A stretch of DNA of 64,000 nucleotides from Terribacillus aidingensis. Lineage in GTDB: Bacteria > Bacillota > Bacilli > Bacillales > Amphibacillaceae. Below are positions 38,359 to 47,804 of this stretch, piece by piece; positions within the stretch are counted from its first letter, which is position 1, and every line of letters begins with the position of its first letter. The notes under the pieces were generated by a model. The model worked only from the letters and a program-made list of their open reading frames with translations, made no database searches and was not told the origin of the DNA. The translations under genes and the position numbers were made by a program. The stretch covers positions 124,001 through 188,000 of the forward strand of contig NZ_OBEK01000002.1 of assembly GCF_900215625.1 (NCBI RefSeq), read 5' to 3'.

Positions 38359-38426
38359 AGGGAAGATTTATCAAACAATATACAAAAAAGAGAACAGAAA
38401 AGAAAAACCTCTTGGGAGGAAACAAT

Positions 38427-40505
38427 ATGGCAGATTATCTTGTAATCGTGGAATCTCCAGCAAAAGCGAAAACAATTGAACGATATCTAGGAAAAAAATA
38501 TAAAGTAAAAGCATCGATGGGACATATTCGAGATTTACCTAAAAGTCAGATGGGTATCAATGTCGAGGAATCATTTGAGCCTCGCTATATTACCATCCGC
38601 GGAAAAGGCCCTGTGCTGAAAGAATTAAAGAGTGCTGCGAAGAAAGTGAAAAAAGTGTATCTCGCAGCCGATCCCGATCGCGAGGGAGAGGCAATTGCCT
38701 GGCACCTTGCGCATAGCTTAAATATAGATGAAAATTCAGATTGCCGTGTCGTATTTAACGAAATTACAAAGGATGCTATTAAAGAATCCTTCAAGCATCC
38801 GCGCAGCATCAATATGGATTTAGTCGATGCACAGCAAGCACGTCGAATTTTGGACCGGCTTGTTGGTTACAATATCAGCCCTTTGCTTTGGAAAAAAGTG
38901 AAGAAGGGATTAAGTGCCGGCCGTGTCCAATCTGTAGCTGTTAAAATGATTATAGACCGCGAAAACGAAATCAAAGCTTTCATTCCTGAGGAATATTGGT
39001 CCATTGATGCAGCGTTCCAATCCGGTAAAAACAGCTTTGAAGGAGCATTTTACGGCGTAGACGGCGAGAAGGTCAGCCTTGCATCTGAAGAGGAAGTGCA
39101 AGAAATTCTTGGTAAGTTAAGCGGTAATAACTTCCAAGTGGATAAAGTAAACAAACGTGAGCGTAAGCGTAACCCGGCAGCTCCTTTTACAACTTCATCT
39201 CTGCAGCAGGAAGCAGCACGTAAGTTGAACTTCCGAGCTCGTAAAACGATGATGGTTGCACAGCAGCTGTATGAAGGTATCGACTTAGGGAAAAAAGAAG
39301 GCGGTATTACTGGTTTAATTACGTATATGCGTACCGATTCTACCAGAATCTCGAACACAGCAAAGGAAGAATCAGCCAATTTTATTAAAGAAACGTACGG
39401 CGAGGAATTCCTCGGAGCGGGAGCGAAGGCGAAAAAAACAGAAGGCGCACAAGATGCCCATGAAGGTATTCGTCCAACATCTGCTTTCCGCCATCCGGAT
39501 AGTGTGAAAGCAATCCTTTCTCGAGACCAGTTCAGACTGTATAAGCTTATCTGGGAACGCTTCATTGCAAGCCAAATGTCACAAGCGGTTTTGGATACAA
39601 TGACTGTGCACTTAACCAATGAAGGTGTCGAGTTCCGTGCAACCGGATCTAAAGTGAAATTTAAAGGATTCATGAAGGTCTATGTGGAAGGAAACGACGA
39701 CAATAAGGACGAGAAAGATAAAATGCTTCCAAATTTGGAAGAAGGCATGCAAGTGAAAGCGGAAGAAATAACGCCGAATCAGCATTTCACGCAGCCGCCA
39801 CCGCGTTATACAGAGGCACGCCTCGTACGTACAATGGAAGAGCAGGGAATCGGACGACCGTCTACATTTGCACCTACATTGGATACAATCCAGCGCCGCG
39901 GCTATGTGACACTTGATAATAAACGCTTCGTTCCGACAGAACTAGGCGAAATTGTAATTGATATTCTGAAGGAATTCTTCCCGGAGATTATCGATTTGGA
40001 ATTTACGGTTAAGATGGAGGAAGATCTTGACCATGTAGAAGATGGCAAGACACAGTGGGTTACCATCATCGATGAATTTTATAAAGGCTTTGACACAAGA
40101 TTGGAAAAGGCCGAGCAGGAAATGGAAAAAATCGAGATTCGCGATGAACCAGCCGGGATTGATTGCGAAGAATGCGGTCATGAAATGGTATATAAAATGG
40201 GGCGCTACGGTAAATTCCTCGCTTGTTCCAACTTCCCGGACTGCCGGAATACCAAGCCAATTCTGAAGAAAATCGGTGTAACATGTCCTAAATGTAAAGA
40301 GGGCGAAGTAGTAGAGCGCAAGTCGAAGAAAAACCGAGTATTTTATGGTTGTGATCGCTATCCTGACTGTGATTTCCTCAGCTGGGACAAACCGATATCC
40401 AGACCTTGTCCAAAATGTTCTTCAATGCTTGTTGAAAAGAAAGCGAAGAAGGGCACACAAATTACATGCTCCAGCTGCGATTATAAAGAAGAAGTGCAGC
40501 AGTAG
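38427..40505 (+). CDS. topA: DNA topoisomerase I
   Basis: A 692-residue type IA enzyme that relaxes negative supercoils. Seen: Toprim start [32 protein letters not shown] (near 84), the catalytic tyrosine in [10 protein letters not shown] (near 298), and three C-terminal four-cysteine zinc modules (from CEECGHEM near 579, CPKCKEGE and CPKCSSML), the last ending [12 protein letters not shown] 38427 has GGGAGG 7 nt upstream and gives the family start [10 protein letters not shown]; an in-frame extension of five codons is rejected. Confidence 0.98.
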   Translation: MADYLVIVESPAKAKTIERYLGKKYKVKASMGHIRDLPKSQMGINVEESFEPRYITIRGKGPVLKELKSAAKKVKKVYLAADPDREGEAIAWHLAHSLNIDENSDCRVVFNEITKDAIKESFKHPRSINMDLVDAQQARRILDRLVGYNISPLLWKKVKKGLSAGRVQSVAVKMIIDRENEIKAFIPEEYWSIDAAFQSGKNSFEGAFYGVDGEKVSLASEEEVQEILGKLSGNNFQVDKVNKRERKRNPAAPFTTSSLQQEAARKLNFRARKTMMVAQQLYEGIDLGKKEGGITGLITYMRTDSTRISNTAKEESANFIKETYGEEFLGAGAKAKKTEGAQDAHEGIRPTSAFRHPDSVKAILSRDQFRLYKLIWERFIASQMSQAVLDTMTVHLTNEGVEFRATGSKVKFKGFMKVYVEGNDDNKDEKDKMLPNLEEGMQVKAEEITPNQHFTQPPPRYTEARLVRTMEEQGIGRPSTFAPTLDTIQRRGYVTLDNKRFVPTELGEIVIDILKEFFPEIIDLEFTVKMEEDLDHVEDGKTQWVTIIDEFYKGFDTRLEKAEQEMEKIEIRDEPAGIDCEECGHEMVYKMGRYGKFLACSNFPDCRNTKPILKKIGVTCPKCKEGEVVERKSKKNRVFYGCDRYPDCDFLSWDKPISRPCPKCSSMLVEKKAKKGTQITCSSCDYKEEVQQ

Positions 40506-40512
40506 GGCAGGC

Positions 40513-40548
40513 AGACTCCGGCTTTTGATAAGCCGGAGTTTTTGTTTA
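40513..40548 (+). terminator. Rho-independent terminator after topA
   Basis: ACTCCGGCTT pairs with AAGCCGGAGT around TTGAT, followed by TTTTGTTT. Confidence 0.92.
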
Positions 40549-40593
40549 AACTGTTAAGAGTTAGTTAAAATAAGAATATATGCAGGAAATAGT

Positions 40594-40622
40594 TTGACAC
40601 AGTTTTGCGCGAGGTCTATAAT
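40594..40622 (+). promoter_or_regulatory. Consensus sigma-A promoter upstream of xerC
   Basis: Perfect -35 TTGACA (40594-40599), 17 nt spacer, perfect -10 TATAAT (40617-40622). It is the only fully consensus promoter found in the window and lies 230 nt before xerC. Confidence 0.9.
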
Positions 40623-40628
40623 AACGGA

Positions 40629-40850
40629 TTGGAAAGGAATTTTGCTTGACAGTTGAGAGGTACAAGCAAAGCGCCTAGATGCATATAGATAGCGATGGAT
40701 AGAAATGAACGCCAACGAAGCAGAAGCAATCACAAGCTTTGCTGGTCTGCATGGACTTTAATTCAGAATTTTGCCACAACTTGCTTTTATCGTTTGCTTA
40801 TGCGCTCGTAGTTATGGTAAGCTTTATACGCTTGAAGTGGGGAGATCAAA
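40629..40850 (+). ncRNA. Unidentified structured leader or small RNA at the usual trmFO site
   Basis: The 345-nt gap between topA and xerC holds the topA terminator, the consensus promoter and then about 220 nt without a convincing gene. Seen: perfect 8-bp arms TTTGCTTG (40641-40648) and CAAGCAAA (40663-40670); a second hairpin with GCAGAAGCAA (40720-40729) against TTGCT-GG-TCTGC (40739-40750); and a direct repeat GAATTTTGC at 40637 and 40766. No match to a riboswitch or T-box that I can recall, and no clear terminator before xerC. Could be a 5' leader of xerC-hslVU-codY or a separate RNA. Confidence 0.45.
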
Positions 40851-41759
40851 TTGAAAAAAGCAGAACAGTACGTACAAGCGTTTAAATCGTACTTGCAAGT
40901 GGAGAAGCATGCTTCTTCACATACCATTTACTATTATCTGAATGATGTGAATTTTTTCCTTGATTTCCTTCAAACGGAAGCAATTCAGTTTGAACAGGTT
41001 GATCCTGGTGTTGTCCGCGTGTTTCTAACGCAATTATATGATCGTAAGCTTTCCAGGCGAACAGTTTCCCGGAAGATATCCAGCTTGCGTGCTTTTTATA
41101 AGTTTCTGGAACGCGAGGATGTTGTTTCAGCTAATCCTTTTCTGCGTCTCGTACAGCCGAAAGCACCGGCTTATGTACCAAGCTTTCTGTATGAACAGGA
41201 ACTTGATAAGCTGTTTGATGCGTCCGACTTGGATTCGCCTTTAGGACAGCGCGACCAAGCTATTTTGGAGTCTCTGTACGGCACAGGAATGCGAGTCAGT
41301 GAATGTGCTGGTATGACTTTGGATGATATCGACATGTCCATTGGAACTGTGCTAGTGCGAGGGAAAGGGCGCAAGGAGAGGTATATTCCGTTCGGCAGCT
41401 TTATGGAGAAAGCAATCCGGACTTATGTGGAGGATGGCCGCCGCCGTCTGTTAGAGAAATCGCAAGAAAACACCGATAAACTATTTCTGAACAGCAGAGG
41501 AAAACCGATAACAGAGCGGGGTATTCGTCTCATTCTGAATAAATTGGTTGAGCAGTCCGCTGTACATATGCACCTGCATCCGCACAAGCTGCGCCACACA
41601 TTTGCCACGCACATGCTGAATGAAGGTGCTGATTTGCGTGCAGTGCAGGAGTTGCTCGGACATGAGCATTTATCTTCTACACAGATTTATACGCATGTAA
41701 CGAAAGATCGTTTGCGTACGATATATATGAATAGCCATCCGAGAGCGAATCGGGAATAA
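40851..41759 (+). CDS. xerC: Tyrosine recombinase XerC (CodV)
   Basis: A 302-residue site-specific recombinase that resolves chromosome dimers at dif with XerD. Seen: N-terminal SAM-like core-binding domain (about 1-90) and a catalytic domain with arginine in GTGMRVSEC (near 148), [14 protein letters not shown] (near 244-257), [15 protein letters not shown] with the nucleophilic tyrosine near 280. TTG start with GTGGGGAGA 7 nt upstream. First gene of the xerC-hslV-hslU-codY group. Confidence 0.95.
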   Translation: MKKAEQYVQAFKSYLQVEKHASSHTIYYYLNDVNFFLDFLQTEAIQFEQVDPGVVRVFLTQLYDRKLSRRTVSRKISSLRAFYKFLEREDVVSANPFLRLVQPKAPAYVPSFLYEQELDKLFDASDLDSPLGQRDQAILESLYGTGMRVSECAGMTLDDIDMSIGTVLVRGKGRKERYIPFGSFMEKAIRTYVEDGRRRLLEKSQENTDKLFLNSRGKPITERGIRLILNKLVEQSAVHMHLHPHKLRHTFATHMLNEGADLRAVQELLGHEHLSSTQIYTHVTKDRLRTIYMNSHPRANRE

Positions 41760-41775
41760 AGGAGTTGGACTAGAC

Positions 41776-42321
41776 ATGAGTTCGGAATTTCATGCGACCA
41801 CGATTTTCGCCGTACGCCACAGGGGTACGTGTGCGATGTCAGGAGATGGACAGGTGACGCTTGGCAATCAAGTAGTCATGAAGCATAAAGCGAAGAAAGT
41901 CAGACGACTATTCAAAGGACAGGTGCTGGCCGGTTTTGCAGGCTCCGTTGCGGATGCTTTTACGCTGTTTGAGAAGTTTGAAGGCAAACTTGAGGCCTAT
42001 AATGGCAATCTTGCGCGCGCCGCTGTAGAATTGGCAAAAGAATGGCGAAGCGATCAAGTGCTCCGAAAACTTGAAGCAATGCTCATTGTCATGAATAAAG
42101 AGCAGATGTTCCTCGTTTCCGGAACAGGAGAAGTAATTGAACCAGATGACGATATTCTGGCAATTGGCTCCGGCGGTAATTTTGCTCTTAGTGCCGGCCG
42201 TGCGCTGAAAAGATATTCCGAAGAAAAGTCTGCTGCTGAAATTGCTCGTGCAGCCTTGGAGATTGCTGGGGAAATTTGTGTATTCACAAATGATCAAATC
42301 ACGTTGGAAACTCTGGAATAG
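41776..42321 (+). CDS. hslV: ATP-dependent protease subunit HslV (ClpQ/CodW)
   Basis: A 181-residue proteasome-like peptidase that works with HslU. Seen: [15 protein letters not shown] at the start, then [28 protein letters not shown] and [15 protein letters not shown]. Proteobacterial HslV is processed to start at the first Thr of TTI; B. subtilis CodW keeps an N-terminal extension and was reported to use its N-terminal serine. This protein has the same kind of extension with one more residue (Glu4). GGAGTTGGAC lies upstream of the ATG. Confidence 0.96.
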   Translation: MSSEFHATTIFAVRHRGTCAMSGDGQVTLGNQVVMKHKAKKVRRLFKGQVLAGFAGSVADAFTLFEKFEGKLEAYNGNLARAAVELAKEWRSDQVLRKLEAMLIVMNKEQMFLVSGTGEVIEPDDDILAIGSGGNFALSAGRALKRYSEEKSAAEIARAALEIAGEICVFTNDQITLETLE

Positions 42322-42332
42322 GAGGCGTTAAG

Positions 42333-43721
42333 ATGGAGACGAATTTGACACCGAAACAAATTGTAGCGCAGCTGGATCGTTATATTATTGGACAGCAGAG
42401 TGCCAAGAAATCGGTTGCTGTCGCGCTTAGGAACCGTTATCGCCGTATGATGCTGAGCAGTGACTTACGTGATGAGATAACGCCAAAAAATATTCTGATG
42501 ATTGGTCCGACAGGTGTAGGGAAAACAGAGATTGCCAGAAGACTTGCGAAGCTTGTTGGTGCGCCATTCGTTAAAGTAGAAGCAACTAAATTTACTGAAG
42601 TTGGCTATGTTGGGCGTGATGTGGAATCCATGGTCCGTGATTTAGTTGAAGCTGCTGTCAGAATCGTACGTGAAAACAAGCTTGGATCTGTGACAGAGAA
42701 GGCGGAAACGCAAGCGCATAAACGGCTTGTGAAGCTGCTTGTGCCGGAAACTAAGAAGCAGCATAACAACTTTAAAAATCCTCTCGAAATGCTCTTCAAT
42801 CAGCAGCAGCACGAAGAGCCAGATGAAAAAACTTCCGAAGAAACGGAATCGAAGCGTGAACGCACAAAGCGCATGCTTGAGATGGGTGAATTGGAAGATA
42901 CAATGGTAACCATTGAAATCGAAGAACAGCAATCATCCATGTTTGATATGCTCCAAGGTTCTGGCATGGAGCAGATGGGGATGAATATGCAGGATGCACT
43001 TGGTCAATTTATGCCAAAGAAAAAGAAGAAGCGCAGGCTGCCTGTATCTGAAGCGCGTCCGCTGCTTGTCCAGCAGGAAGCGCAAAAGCTGATTGATATG
43101 GACGAAGTCTCACAAGAGGCAGTTCAGTTAGTAGAGCAGTCTGGTATTATCTTTATTGATGAGATTGATAAAGTAGCTGCTAAAGGAGATCAAGGCGCCA
43201 ATGTATCACGTGAAGGTGTACAGCGTGATATTCTTCCCATCGTCGAAGGGTCGACTGTCACAACAAAATACGGTCCGGTGAAAACCGATCACATCCTGTT
43301 CGTTGCAGCAGGTGCCTTTCATATGGCGAAACCTTCCGATCTTATACCAGAACTGCAAGGAAGGTTCCCAATCCGTGTCGAACTGGAAAAGCTATCTGTA
43401 GAGGACTTCAAAAAAATTCTCGTTGAGCCATCTAATGCGCTGCTGAAACAATACCAAGCATTATTGGAAACAGAGGGTATAAATGTCGTGTTTACGGACG
43501 AAGCTGTTACCAGACTGGCAGAAGTGGCTTTTGAAGTGAACCAGGAAACCGATAATATTGGTGCCCGCCGTCTTCATACGATTTTAGAGAAGCTTCTGGA
43601 GGACTTGAGCTTTGAAGCATCAGATATCAGTATGGGTACAATAGAAATTACACCAAGTTACGTAGATGACAAACTGGCGTCCATTGCAAAGAACAAAGAT
43701 TTAAGCCAGTATATTTTATAA
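42333..43721 (+). CDS. hslU: ATP-dependent protease ATPase subunit HslU (ClpY/CodX)
   Basis: A 462-residue AAA+ unfoldase that feeds HslV. Seen: [17 protein letters not shown] at the start, Walker [17 protein letters not shown] (near 57), an intermediate I-domain (about 110-235) with a Gln/Met-rich linker, Walker [12 protein letters not shown] (near 270), sensor region and the C-terminal LSQYIL tail that inserts into HslV. codY follows after 16 nt. Confidence 0.97.
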   Translation: METNLTPKQIVAQLDRYIIGQQSAKKSVAVALRNRYRRMMLSSDLRDEITPKNILMIGPTGVGKTEIARRLAKLVGAPFVKVEATKFTEVGYVGRDVESMVRDLVEAAVRIVRENKLGSVTEKAETQAHKRLVKLLVPETKKQHNNFKNPLEMLFNQQQHEEPDEKTSEETESKRERTKRMLEMGELEDTMVTIEIEEQQSSMFDMLQGSGMEQMGMNMQDALGQFMPKKKKKRRLPVSEARPLLVQQEAQKLIDMDEVSQEAVQLVEQSGIIFIDEIDKVAAKGDQGANVSREGVQRDILPIVEGSTVTTKYGPVKTDHILFVAAGAFHMAKPSDLIPELQGRFPIRVELEKLSVEDFKKILVEPSNALLKQYQALLETEGINVVFTDEAVTRLAEVAFEVNQETDNIGARRLHTILEKLLEDLSFEASDISMGTIEITPSYVDDKLASIAKNKDLSQYIL

Positions 43722-43737
43722 ATCACAGGAGGACAAC

Positions 43738-44514
43738 ATGAAATTATTAGATAAGGCAAGAGATATAAACTTTATGCTGCAAAAGACAGCAGGAAAGGCT
43801 GTTAACTTCAATAATATGTCGGAAACACTTCAGCAAGTTATTGAGAGTAACACTTTCATCGTCAGCCGTCGCGGTAAACTGCTTGGCTTTAGCATTAACC
43901 AGGCAATTGAAAATGACCGGATGAAACAAATGCTGGAAGAAAGACAGTTCCCGAAAGAATATACAGATAGTTTATTCCAAATTCAGCAGACAACAGCTAA
44001 CATTGATATCGAGAGTCCATACACGGCTTTCCCTGTTGAAAATAAAGATCTTTTCCAAGGCGGGTTAACAACAATCGTACCAATCATCGGCGGCGGAGAG
44101 CGACTGGGTACTTTGATTCTAAGCCGAATTGCAGAGAACTTCAGTGATGATGATCTTCTGCTGGCAGAATACGGTGCAACAGTAGTAGGTATGGAAATAC
44201 TTCATCAAAAATCAGCGGAAATTGAAACAGAAGCACGCAGCAAAGCTGTCGTACAAATGGCGATTAGTTCTTTGTCTTATAGTGAATTAGAAGCAATCGA
44301 GCATATCTTTGAAGAATTGGATGGAAGTGAAGGCTTGCTTGTAGCGAGTAAAGTTGCCGATCGTGTCGGTATCACACGCTCCGTTATTGTAAACGCACTG
44401 CGTAAGCTTGAGAGTGCAGGCGTTATTGAATCTCGTTCATTAGGAATGAAAGGAACTTATATCAAAGTTCTTAACAATAAATTCTTAGTAGAGCTGCAAA
44501 AACATACGAGTTAA
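43738..44514 (+). CDS. codY: GTP- and branched-chain-amino-acid-sensing repressor CodY
   Basis: A 258-residue global regulator of stationary-phase, nitrogen and motility genes. Seen: N-terminal GAF domain (about 1-155) starting [19 protein letters not shown] and a C-terminal winged HTH (about 200-238) with [21 protein letters not shown]. In B. subtilis CodY represses the fla/che operon, which here begins 424 nt downstream and carries a candidate CodY box. Terminator follows. Confidence 0.98.
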   Translation: MKLLDKARDINFMLQKTAGKAVNFNNMSETLQQVIESNTFIVSRRGKLLGFSINQAIENDRMKQMLEERQFPKEYTDSLFQIQQTTANIDIESPYTAFPVENKDLFQGGLTTIVPIIGGGERLGTLILSRIAENFSDDDLLLAEYGATVVGMEILHQKSAEIETEARSKAVVQMAISSLSYSELEAIEHIFEELDGSEGLLVASKVADRVGITRSVIVNALRKLESAGVIESRSLGMKGTYIKVLNNKFLVELQKHTS

Positions 44515-44515
44515 T

Positions 44516-44555
44516 CAAAAAGAAGCAGGCATTCAGGCCTGCTTCTTTTTTTTGG
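44516..44555 (+). terminator. Rho-independent terminator after codY
   Basis: AAGAAGCAGGC pairs with GCCTGCTTCTT around a short loop, followed by eight T. Confidence 0.94.
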
Positions 44556-44820
44556 TATTAAATCTGTGACTCTTATACTAGTAAGTTGTTAGAAAGAGAG
44601 AACTTCTAAGAAAACCCTTACATATGATTCGGAGAGATGTATCTTATTCTAGTAAAATATATTCACATAGCTAGAAAAATAAAGGGAATTAAACAGGATG
44701 GAGGAAATGTTTAGTAGATTAATATCAGATATGAAAAAAAGTTAATACCTTAAAACCTGCGAAATCTGTAAGTAGATGTAACTTTAATGGGTATATAGGA
44801 TTAGTATGCTTAGACCATTT
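44556..44820 (+). pseudogene. AT-rich gap codY-flgB with a possible decayed small Cys-rich gene
   Basis: The 424-nt gap holds no intact gene of useful size. From ATG 44698 a short frame reads MEEMFSRLISDMKKS, stop, YLKTCEICK; after a one-base shift it continues RCNFNGYIGLVCLDHF and on to a stop near 44895. The CxxC...C...C-x2-H spacing resembles a small zinc-binding or HNH-type protein. An internal stop and a frameshift would be needed to make one protein, so a decayed relic is the best reading; chance is possible. The rest of the gap is featureless AT-rich DNA until the CodY box and promoter. Confidence 0.25.
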
Positions 44821-44824
44821 TATA

Positions 44825-44839
44825 AAATATAAGAAAATT
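44825..44839. promoter_or_regulatory. Candidate CodY box upstream of the fla/che operon
   Basis: AAATATAAGAAAATT matches 12 of 15 positions of the CodY box AATTTTCWGAAAATT. It lies 13 nt upstream of the flgB -35 box. CodY control of the fla/che operon is known in B. subtilis. Confidence 0.5.
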
Positions 44840-44852
44840 ATCACAGAACATA

Positions 44853-44881
44853 TAGACACACGTACCTCCTTTCAATACAAT
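44853..44881 (+). promoter_or_regulatory. Sigma-A-type promoter of the fla/che operon
   Basis: -35 TAGACA (44853-44858), 17 nt spacer, -10 TACAAT (44876-44881), about 57 nt before the flgB start. No clear sigma-D promoter (TAAA / GCCGATAT) was seen in the gap. Confidence 0.7.
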
Positions 44882-44938
44882 TATCCTGTACATTAGAGCT
44901 AATTCGACAGTATACATAGCACTCTAGGAGGGACGACA

Positions 44939-45337
44939 ATGGACCTATATGGAGGGACGATACAAAAATTGGATCGTTCATTGGATTATGCCAATTTGAA
45001 AAATCAAACCATTGCCAATAATATAGCGAACGCCGATACACCCGGGTTTAAGGCAGAAACAGTTTCCTTTAAGGACACCTTGGAGCAGACAATGAATTCT
45101 GCTTTTACAGCCAAGCGTACCAATATAAAACACCTCGCTTTTGGCAGTTCTGAAAATTCATCAGCTTTTCAGGTAACCAAAAAGGAAGACACTTCCTATA
45201 CAAACAGTGGCAACAATGTAGATATAGATAAGGAAATGTCGGAATTAGCCGATAACCAGCTATATTATCAAGCGCTCGCTGATCGGATAAGCGGAAAATT
45301 CAACAGCTTATCCAAAGTTATTAAGGGAGGCAATTAA
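44939..45337 (+). CDS. flgB: Flagellar basal-body proximal rod protein FlgB
   Basis: A 132-residue rod protein exported through the flagellar type III system. Seen: LDYANLKNQTIANNIANADTPGFKAE, the rod/hook family N-terminal motif, and a C-terminal helix that packs with it in the rod. GGAGGGACGACA before the ATG. First gene of the fla/che operon; flgC follows after 2 nt. Confidence 0.97.
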   Translation: MDLYGGTIQKLDRSLDYANLKNQTIANNIANADTPGFKAETVSFKDTLEQTMNSAFTAKRTNIKHLAFGSSENSSAFQVTKKEDTSYTNSGNNVDIDKEMSELADNQLYYQALADRISGKFNSLSKVIKGGN

Positions 45338-45339
45338 TC

Positions 45340-45795
45340 GTGACAATTTTTTCATCTATGAATATAAGTGCGAGTGCACTTACATCGCAGCGACTGCGAA
45401 TGGATGTTGTGTCGTCTAATATCGCAAATGCAGAGACAACCCGGGCAACGATTGATGAAGATGGAAATTATGTCCCATATCGAAGGAAGATGGTATCACT
45501 GGAGTCACGCGATTCTAATCGCTTTTCTTCTTTTCTGGAACGCGCACAAGGCGGGAAGCAAGCCTCAAGCGGTGTTAAAGTATCAGAGATTACAGAAGAT
45601 GAGACACCCTTCCAAATGGTATACAACCCCACTTCACCAGATGCAAACGAAGAAGGGTATGTCGCAATGCCCAATGTCGATCCACTAAAAGAAATGACAG
45701 ATTTGATTAGTGCTACTCGCTCCTATGAAGCGAACGTAACAGCTATGAATGCGACAAAAGGTATGCTTCAAAAAGCATTGGAAATCGGGAAATAA
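45340..45795 (+). CDS. flgC: Flagellar basal-body rod protein FlgC
   Basis: A 151-residue rod subunit. Seen: SMNISASALTSQRLRMDVVS then NIANAETT at the N-terminus, NVDPLKEMTDLISATRSYEANVT-type motif near the C-terminus (about 118-140). GTG start with AAGGGAGG 9 nt upstream. Follows flgB directly as in the Bacillus operon. Confidence 0.97.
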   Translation: MTIFSSMNISASALTSQRLRMDVVSSNIANAETTRATIDEDGNYVPYRRKMVSLESRDSNRFSSFLERAQGGKQASSGVKVSEITEDETPFQMVYNPTSPDANEEGYVAMPNVDPLKEMTDLISATRSYEANVTAMNATKGMLQKALEIGK

Positions 45796-45808
45796 AGGAG
45801 GATAAAAC

Positions 45809-46108
45809 ATGGCAGTTGAAGGAATTAGCGGATTAAGTGGGTTGAATGGCATATCTTCAGTCAAACAAGCTACACCGGGAGAAGCACAAGCAAGTTTCAC
45901 CGAGAGTTTAAAGGCGGCAATTGAAAGTTTAAACGAAACCCAGCAAGCATCGGATAAAATGACAGAAGCAATGGCAGCTGGAGAGGTCACTAATTTGCAT
46001 GATGTTATGATTGCGTCTCAAAAAGCAAGTGTAGCGATGGATGCAGCTGTTCAAGTGCAAAGGAAAGCAATCGACGCTTATACGGAAATGATGCGCATGT
46101 CTATGTAA
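45809..46108 (+). CDS. fliE: Flagellar hook-basal body complex protein FliE
   Basis: A 99-residue protein that joins the MS-ring to the proximal rod. Seen: a C-terminal conserved half with NLHDVMIASQKASVAMDAAV and RKAIDAYTEMMRMSM. AAGGAGG lies 9 nt upstream. Length and position are standard. Confidence 0.96.
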   Translation: MAVEGISGLSGLNGISSVKQATPGEAQASFTESLKAAIESLNETQQASDKMTEAMAAGEVTNLHDVMIASQKASVAMDAAVQVQRKAIDAYTEMMRMSM

Positions 46109-46172
46109 CAGAAACATTTGTTTTATCAGACATGCTGTTGTTATGAATTTGACCTAGCTTTGGGGGAACAAA

Positions 46173-47789
46173 ATGAATCAGCAAATTGCTAAATACAAAG
46201 AAAAAATGGCTGGTTTCTGGCAAACAAGACCAGCTTGGCAAAAAGCTTTACTAATAGGTACCCCAATTCTTCTTATTCTAATCATCGGTATCACATCTTT
46301 TTTTGCAACTAAGGAAACGATGGTGCCGCTGTACAAAGACCTGTCCGCACAAGAAGCGGGGCAGATTAAGAAAGAATTGGACGCTAAAGGTGTTAGCTAT
46401 GAATTAGAAGGAAATGGAACAACTATCCTTGTGCCGGATGCAGGAGCAGAAGGATTGCTTGTCGATTTGGCTGCTGAAGGACTGCCTAAGACGGGAAGCA
46501 TTGATTACTCCTTCTTTAGTAACAATGCATCTTGGGGCATGACAGATAATGAATTTGATGTTATCAAGCTGGATGCCCTTCAAACAGAACTGGCAGCATT
46601 ATTGACGAATATAGACGGTATTAAAAGTGCTGAAGTGATGATTAATAAGCCAACTGATCCCGTATTTGTCACCGATGAGCAGGAAGAAGCTTCAGCTTCC
46701 ATCGTGCTGAACACAGAAACAGGATACGATTTTCAGCCTAATCAAGTGGAAGCAATGTATCGCCTGGTTTCAAAAACAATACCTAATCTTCCTGAAGATA
46801 ATATTGTTATTACCAATCAAGACTTTGAATACATCAACATGGACACAGCACAATCCGGCGGAGATGCTTACACGAATCAAATGGGCATCAAGCAGGAAAT
46901 AGAGCAAGGACTTCAGCAGCGTGTGCAGCAAATGCTCGCAGCTATGGTCGGTGCTGAAAATGTACGGGTATCCGTCACAACTGCTATAAACTTCGATCAG
47001 GAAACACGGACAGAAGAATTGGTTGAACCAGTTGATGAAGAAAACAATGAAGGTCTGCCAGTAAGTGTAGAAACCATCACAGAAACATACGAAGGTGAGC
47101 CTGGAGAAGAAGCGGGCGTAGCTGGAACTGGAGAAGAAGAGGTTCCAAACGTCGCTGCTGAGGAAGAGACCACTGGTGATGGCGCTTATAACAATGTAAA
47201 AGAATCCGTGAACTATGAGTTTAATAAGATTAAGAAAGAAATTACAGAGAGCCCATACAGCATCCAAGACATCGGTATTCAGGTTGCGGTAGACAGCAAT
47301 AAAAACACAGCCGCAGAAAATGGGGAAATGCAGCAGCTGAGTGCTCAAGAGCAGACTGAAGTAGAAGAAAGTATTACATCGATTCTAAATTCAATTGTAT
47401 CCACATCAGTTGATGCAGAAGCTGCACAGGCGATCAATCCGGAAAACAGTATTTCTGTTGTGTTCCAGCCATTTGCAAAGAGTACGAGTACACAAGCTGA
47501 TGACGCATTGAAAGCAGGAATTCCAATTTGGGCTTATATCGCTGGCGGTATTTTATTAGTGGCTGTAGTGGTACTTGTCTTTATGCTGATTCGTTCGAGA
47601 AGAGATCGAGCGGAAGAAAGTGAAATGGATGACATGCCGGAGATTGTACCTCCGACGATTAATGTGGAAGAAATTGACGATGCACCGGATACAGAAGCAA
47701 CAATGAAGCAGAAACAATTGGAAAAATTAGCACAAGAGTCACCAGAAGATTTTGCGAAATTATTGCGAAGCTGGATGGCTGAAGATTAA
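46173..47789 (+). CDS. fliF: Flagellar MS-ring protein FliF
   Basis: A 538-residue membrane protein that builds the MS-ring. Seen: first transmembrane helix (about 24-45), YscJ-type ring-building domains with LYKDLSAQEAGQI and EYINMDTAQSG regions, a variable acidic linker (about 280-340), second transmembrane helix (about 449-470), and a C-terminal cytoplasmic FliG-binding tail ending LAQESPEDFAKLLRSWMAED. It is followed by fliG after 15 nt. Confidence 0.97.
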   Translation: MNQQIAKYKEKMAGFWQTRPAWQKALLIGTPILLILIIGITSFFATKETMVPLYKDLSAQEAGQIKKELDAKGVSYELEGNGTTILVPDAGAEGLLVDLAAEGLPKTGSIDYSFFSNNASWGMTDNEFDVIKLDALQTELAALLTNIDGIKSAEVMINKPTDPVFVTDEQEEASASIVLNTETGYDFQPNQVEAMYRLVSKTIPNLPEDNIVITNQDFEYINMDTAQSGGDAYTNQMGIKQEIEQGLQQRVQQMLAAMVGAENVRVSVTTAINFDQETRTEELVEPVDEENNEGLPVSVETITETYEGEPGEEAGVAGTGEEEVPNVAAEEETTGDGAYNNVKESVNYEFNKIKKEITESPYSIQDIGIQVAVDSNKNTAAENGEMQQLSAQEQTEVEESITSILNSIVSTSVDAEAAQAINPENSISVVFQPFAKSTSTQADDALKAGIPIWAYIAGGILLVAVVVLVFMLIRSRRDRAEESEMDDMPEIVPPTINVEEIDDAPDTEATMKQKQLEKLAQESPEDFAKLLRSWMAED

Positions 47790-47804
47790 AGGAGCAATGA
47801 AGGA

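Noticed and set aside
40695-40811. A 38-codon open frame (MDRNERQRSR...) inside the xerC leader
   Set aside because: No ribosome binding site, biased Arg/Ser/Trp content, and it overlaps the predicted hairpins; more likely chance within a structured RNA. A leader peptide cannot be fully excluded.
40629-40850. T-box, 6S RNA or riboswitch identity for the xerC leader
   Set aside because: The T-box core sequence (GGTGG...CGCG) is absent, the ends are not complementary as needed for 6S RNA, and no riboswitch core that I recall is present.
44698-44745. 15-codon frame MEEMFSRLISDMKKS as a functional small gene
   Set aside because: Too short, and its frame continues past the stop into a Cys-containing stretch, which fits a broken gene better.
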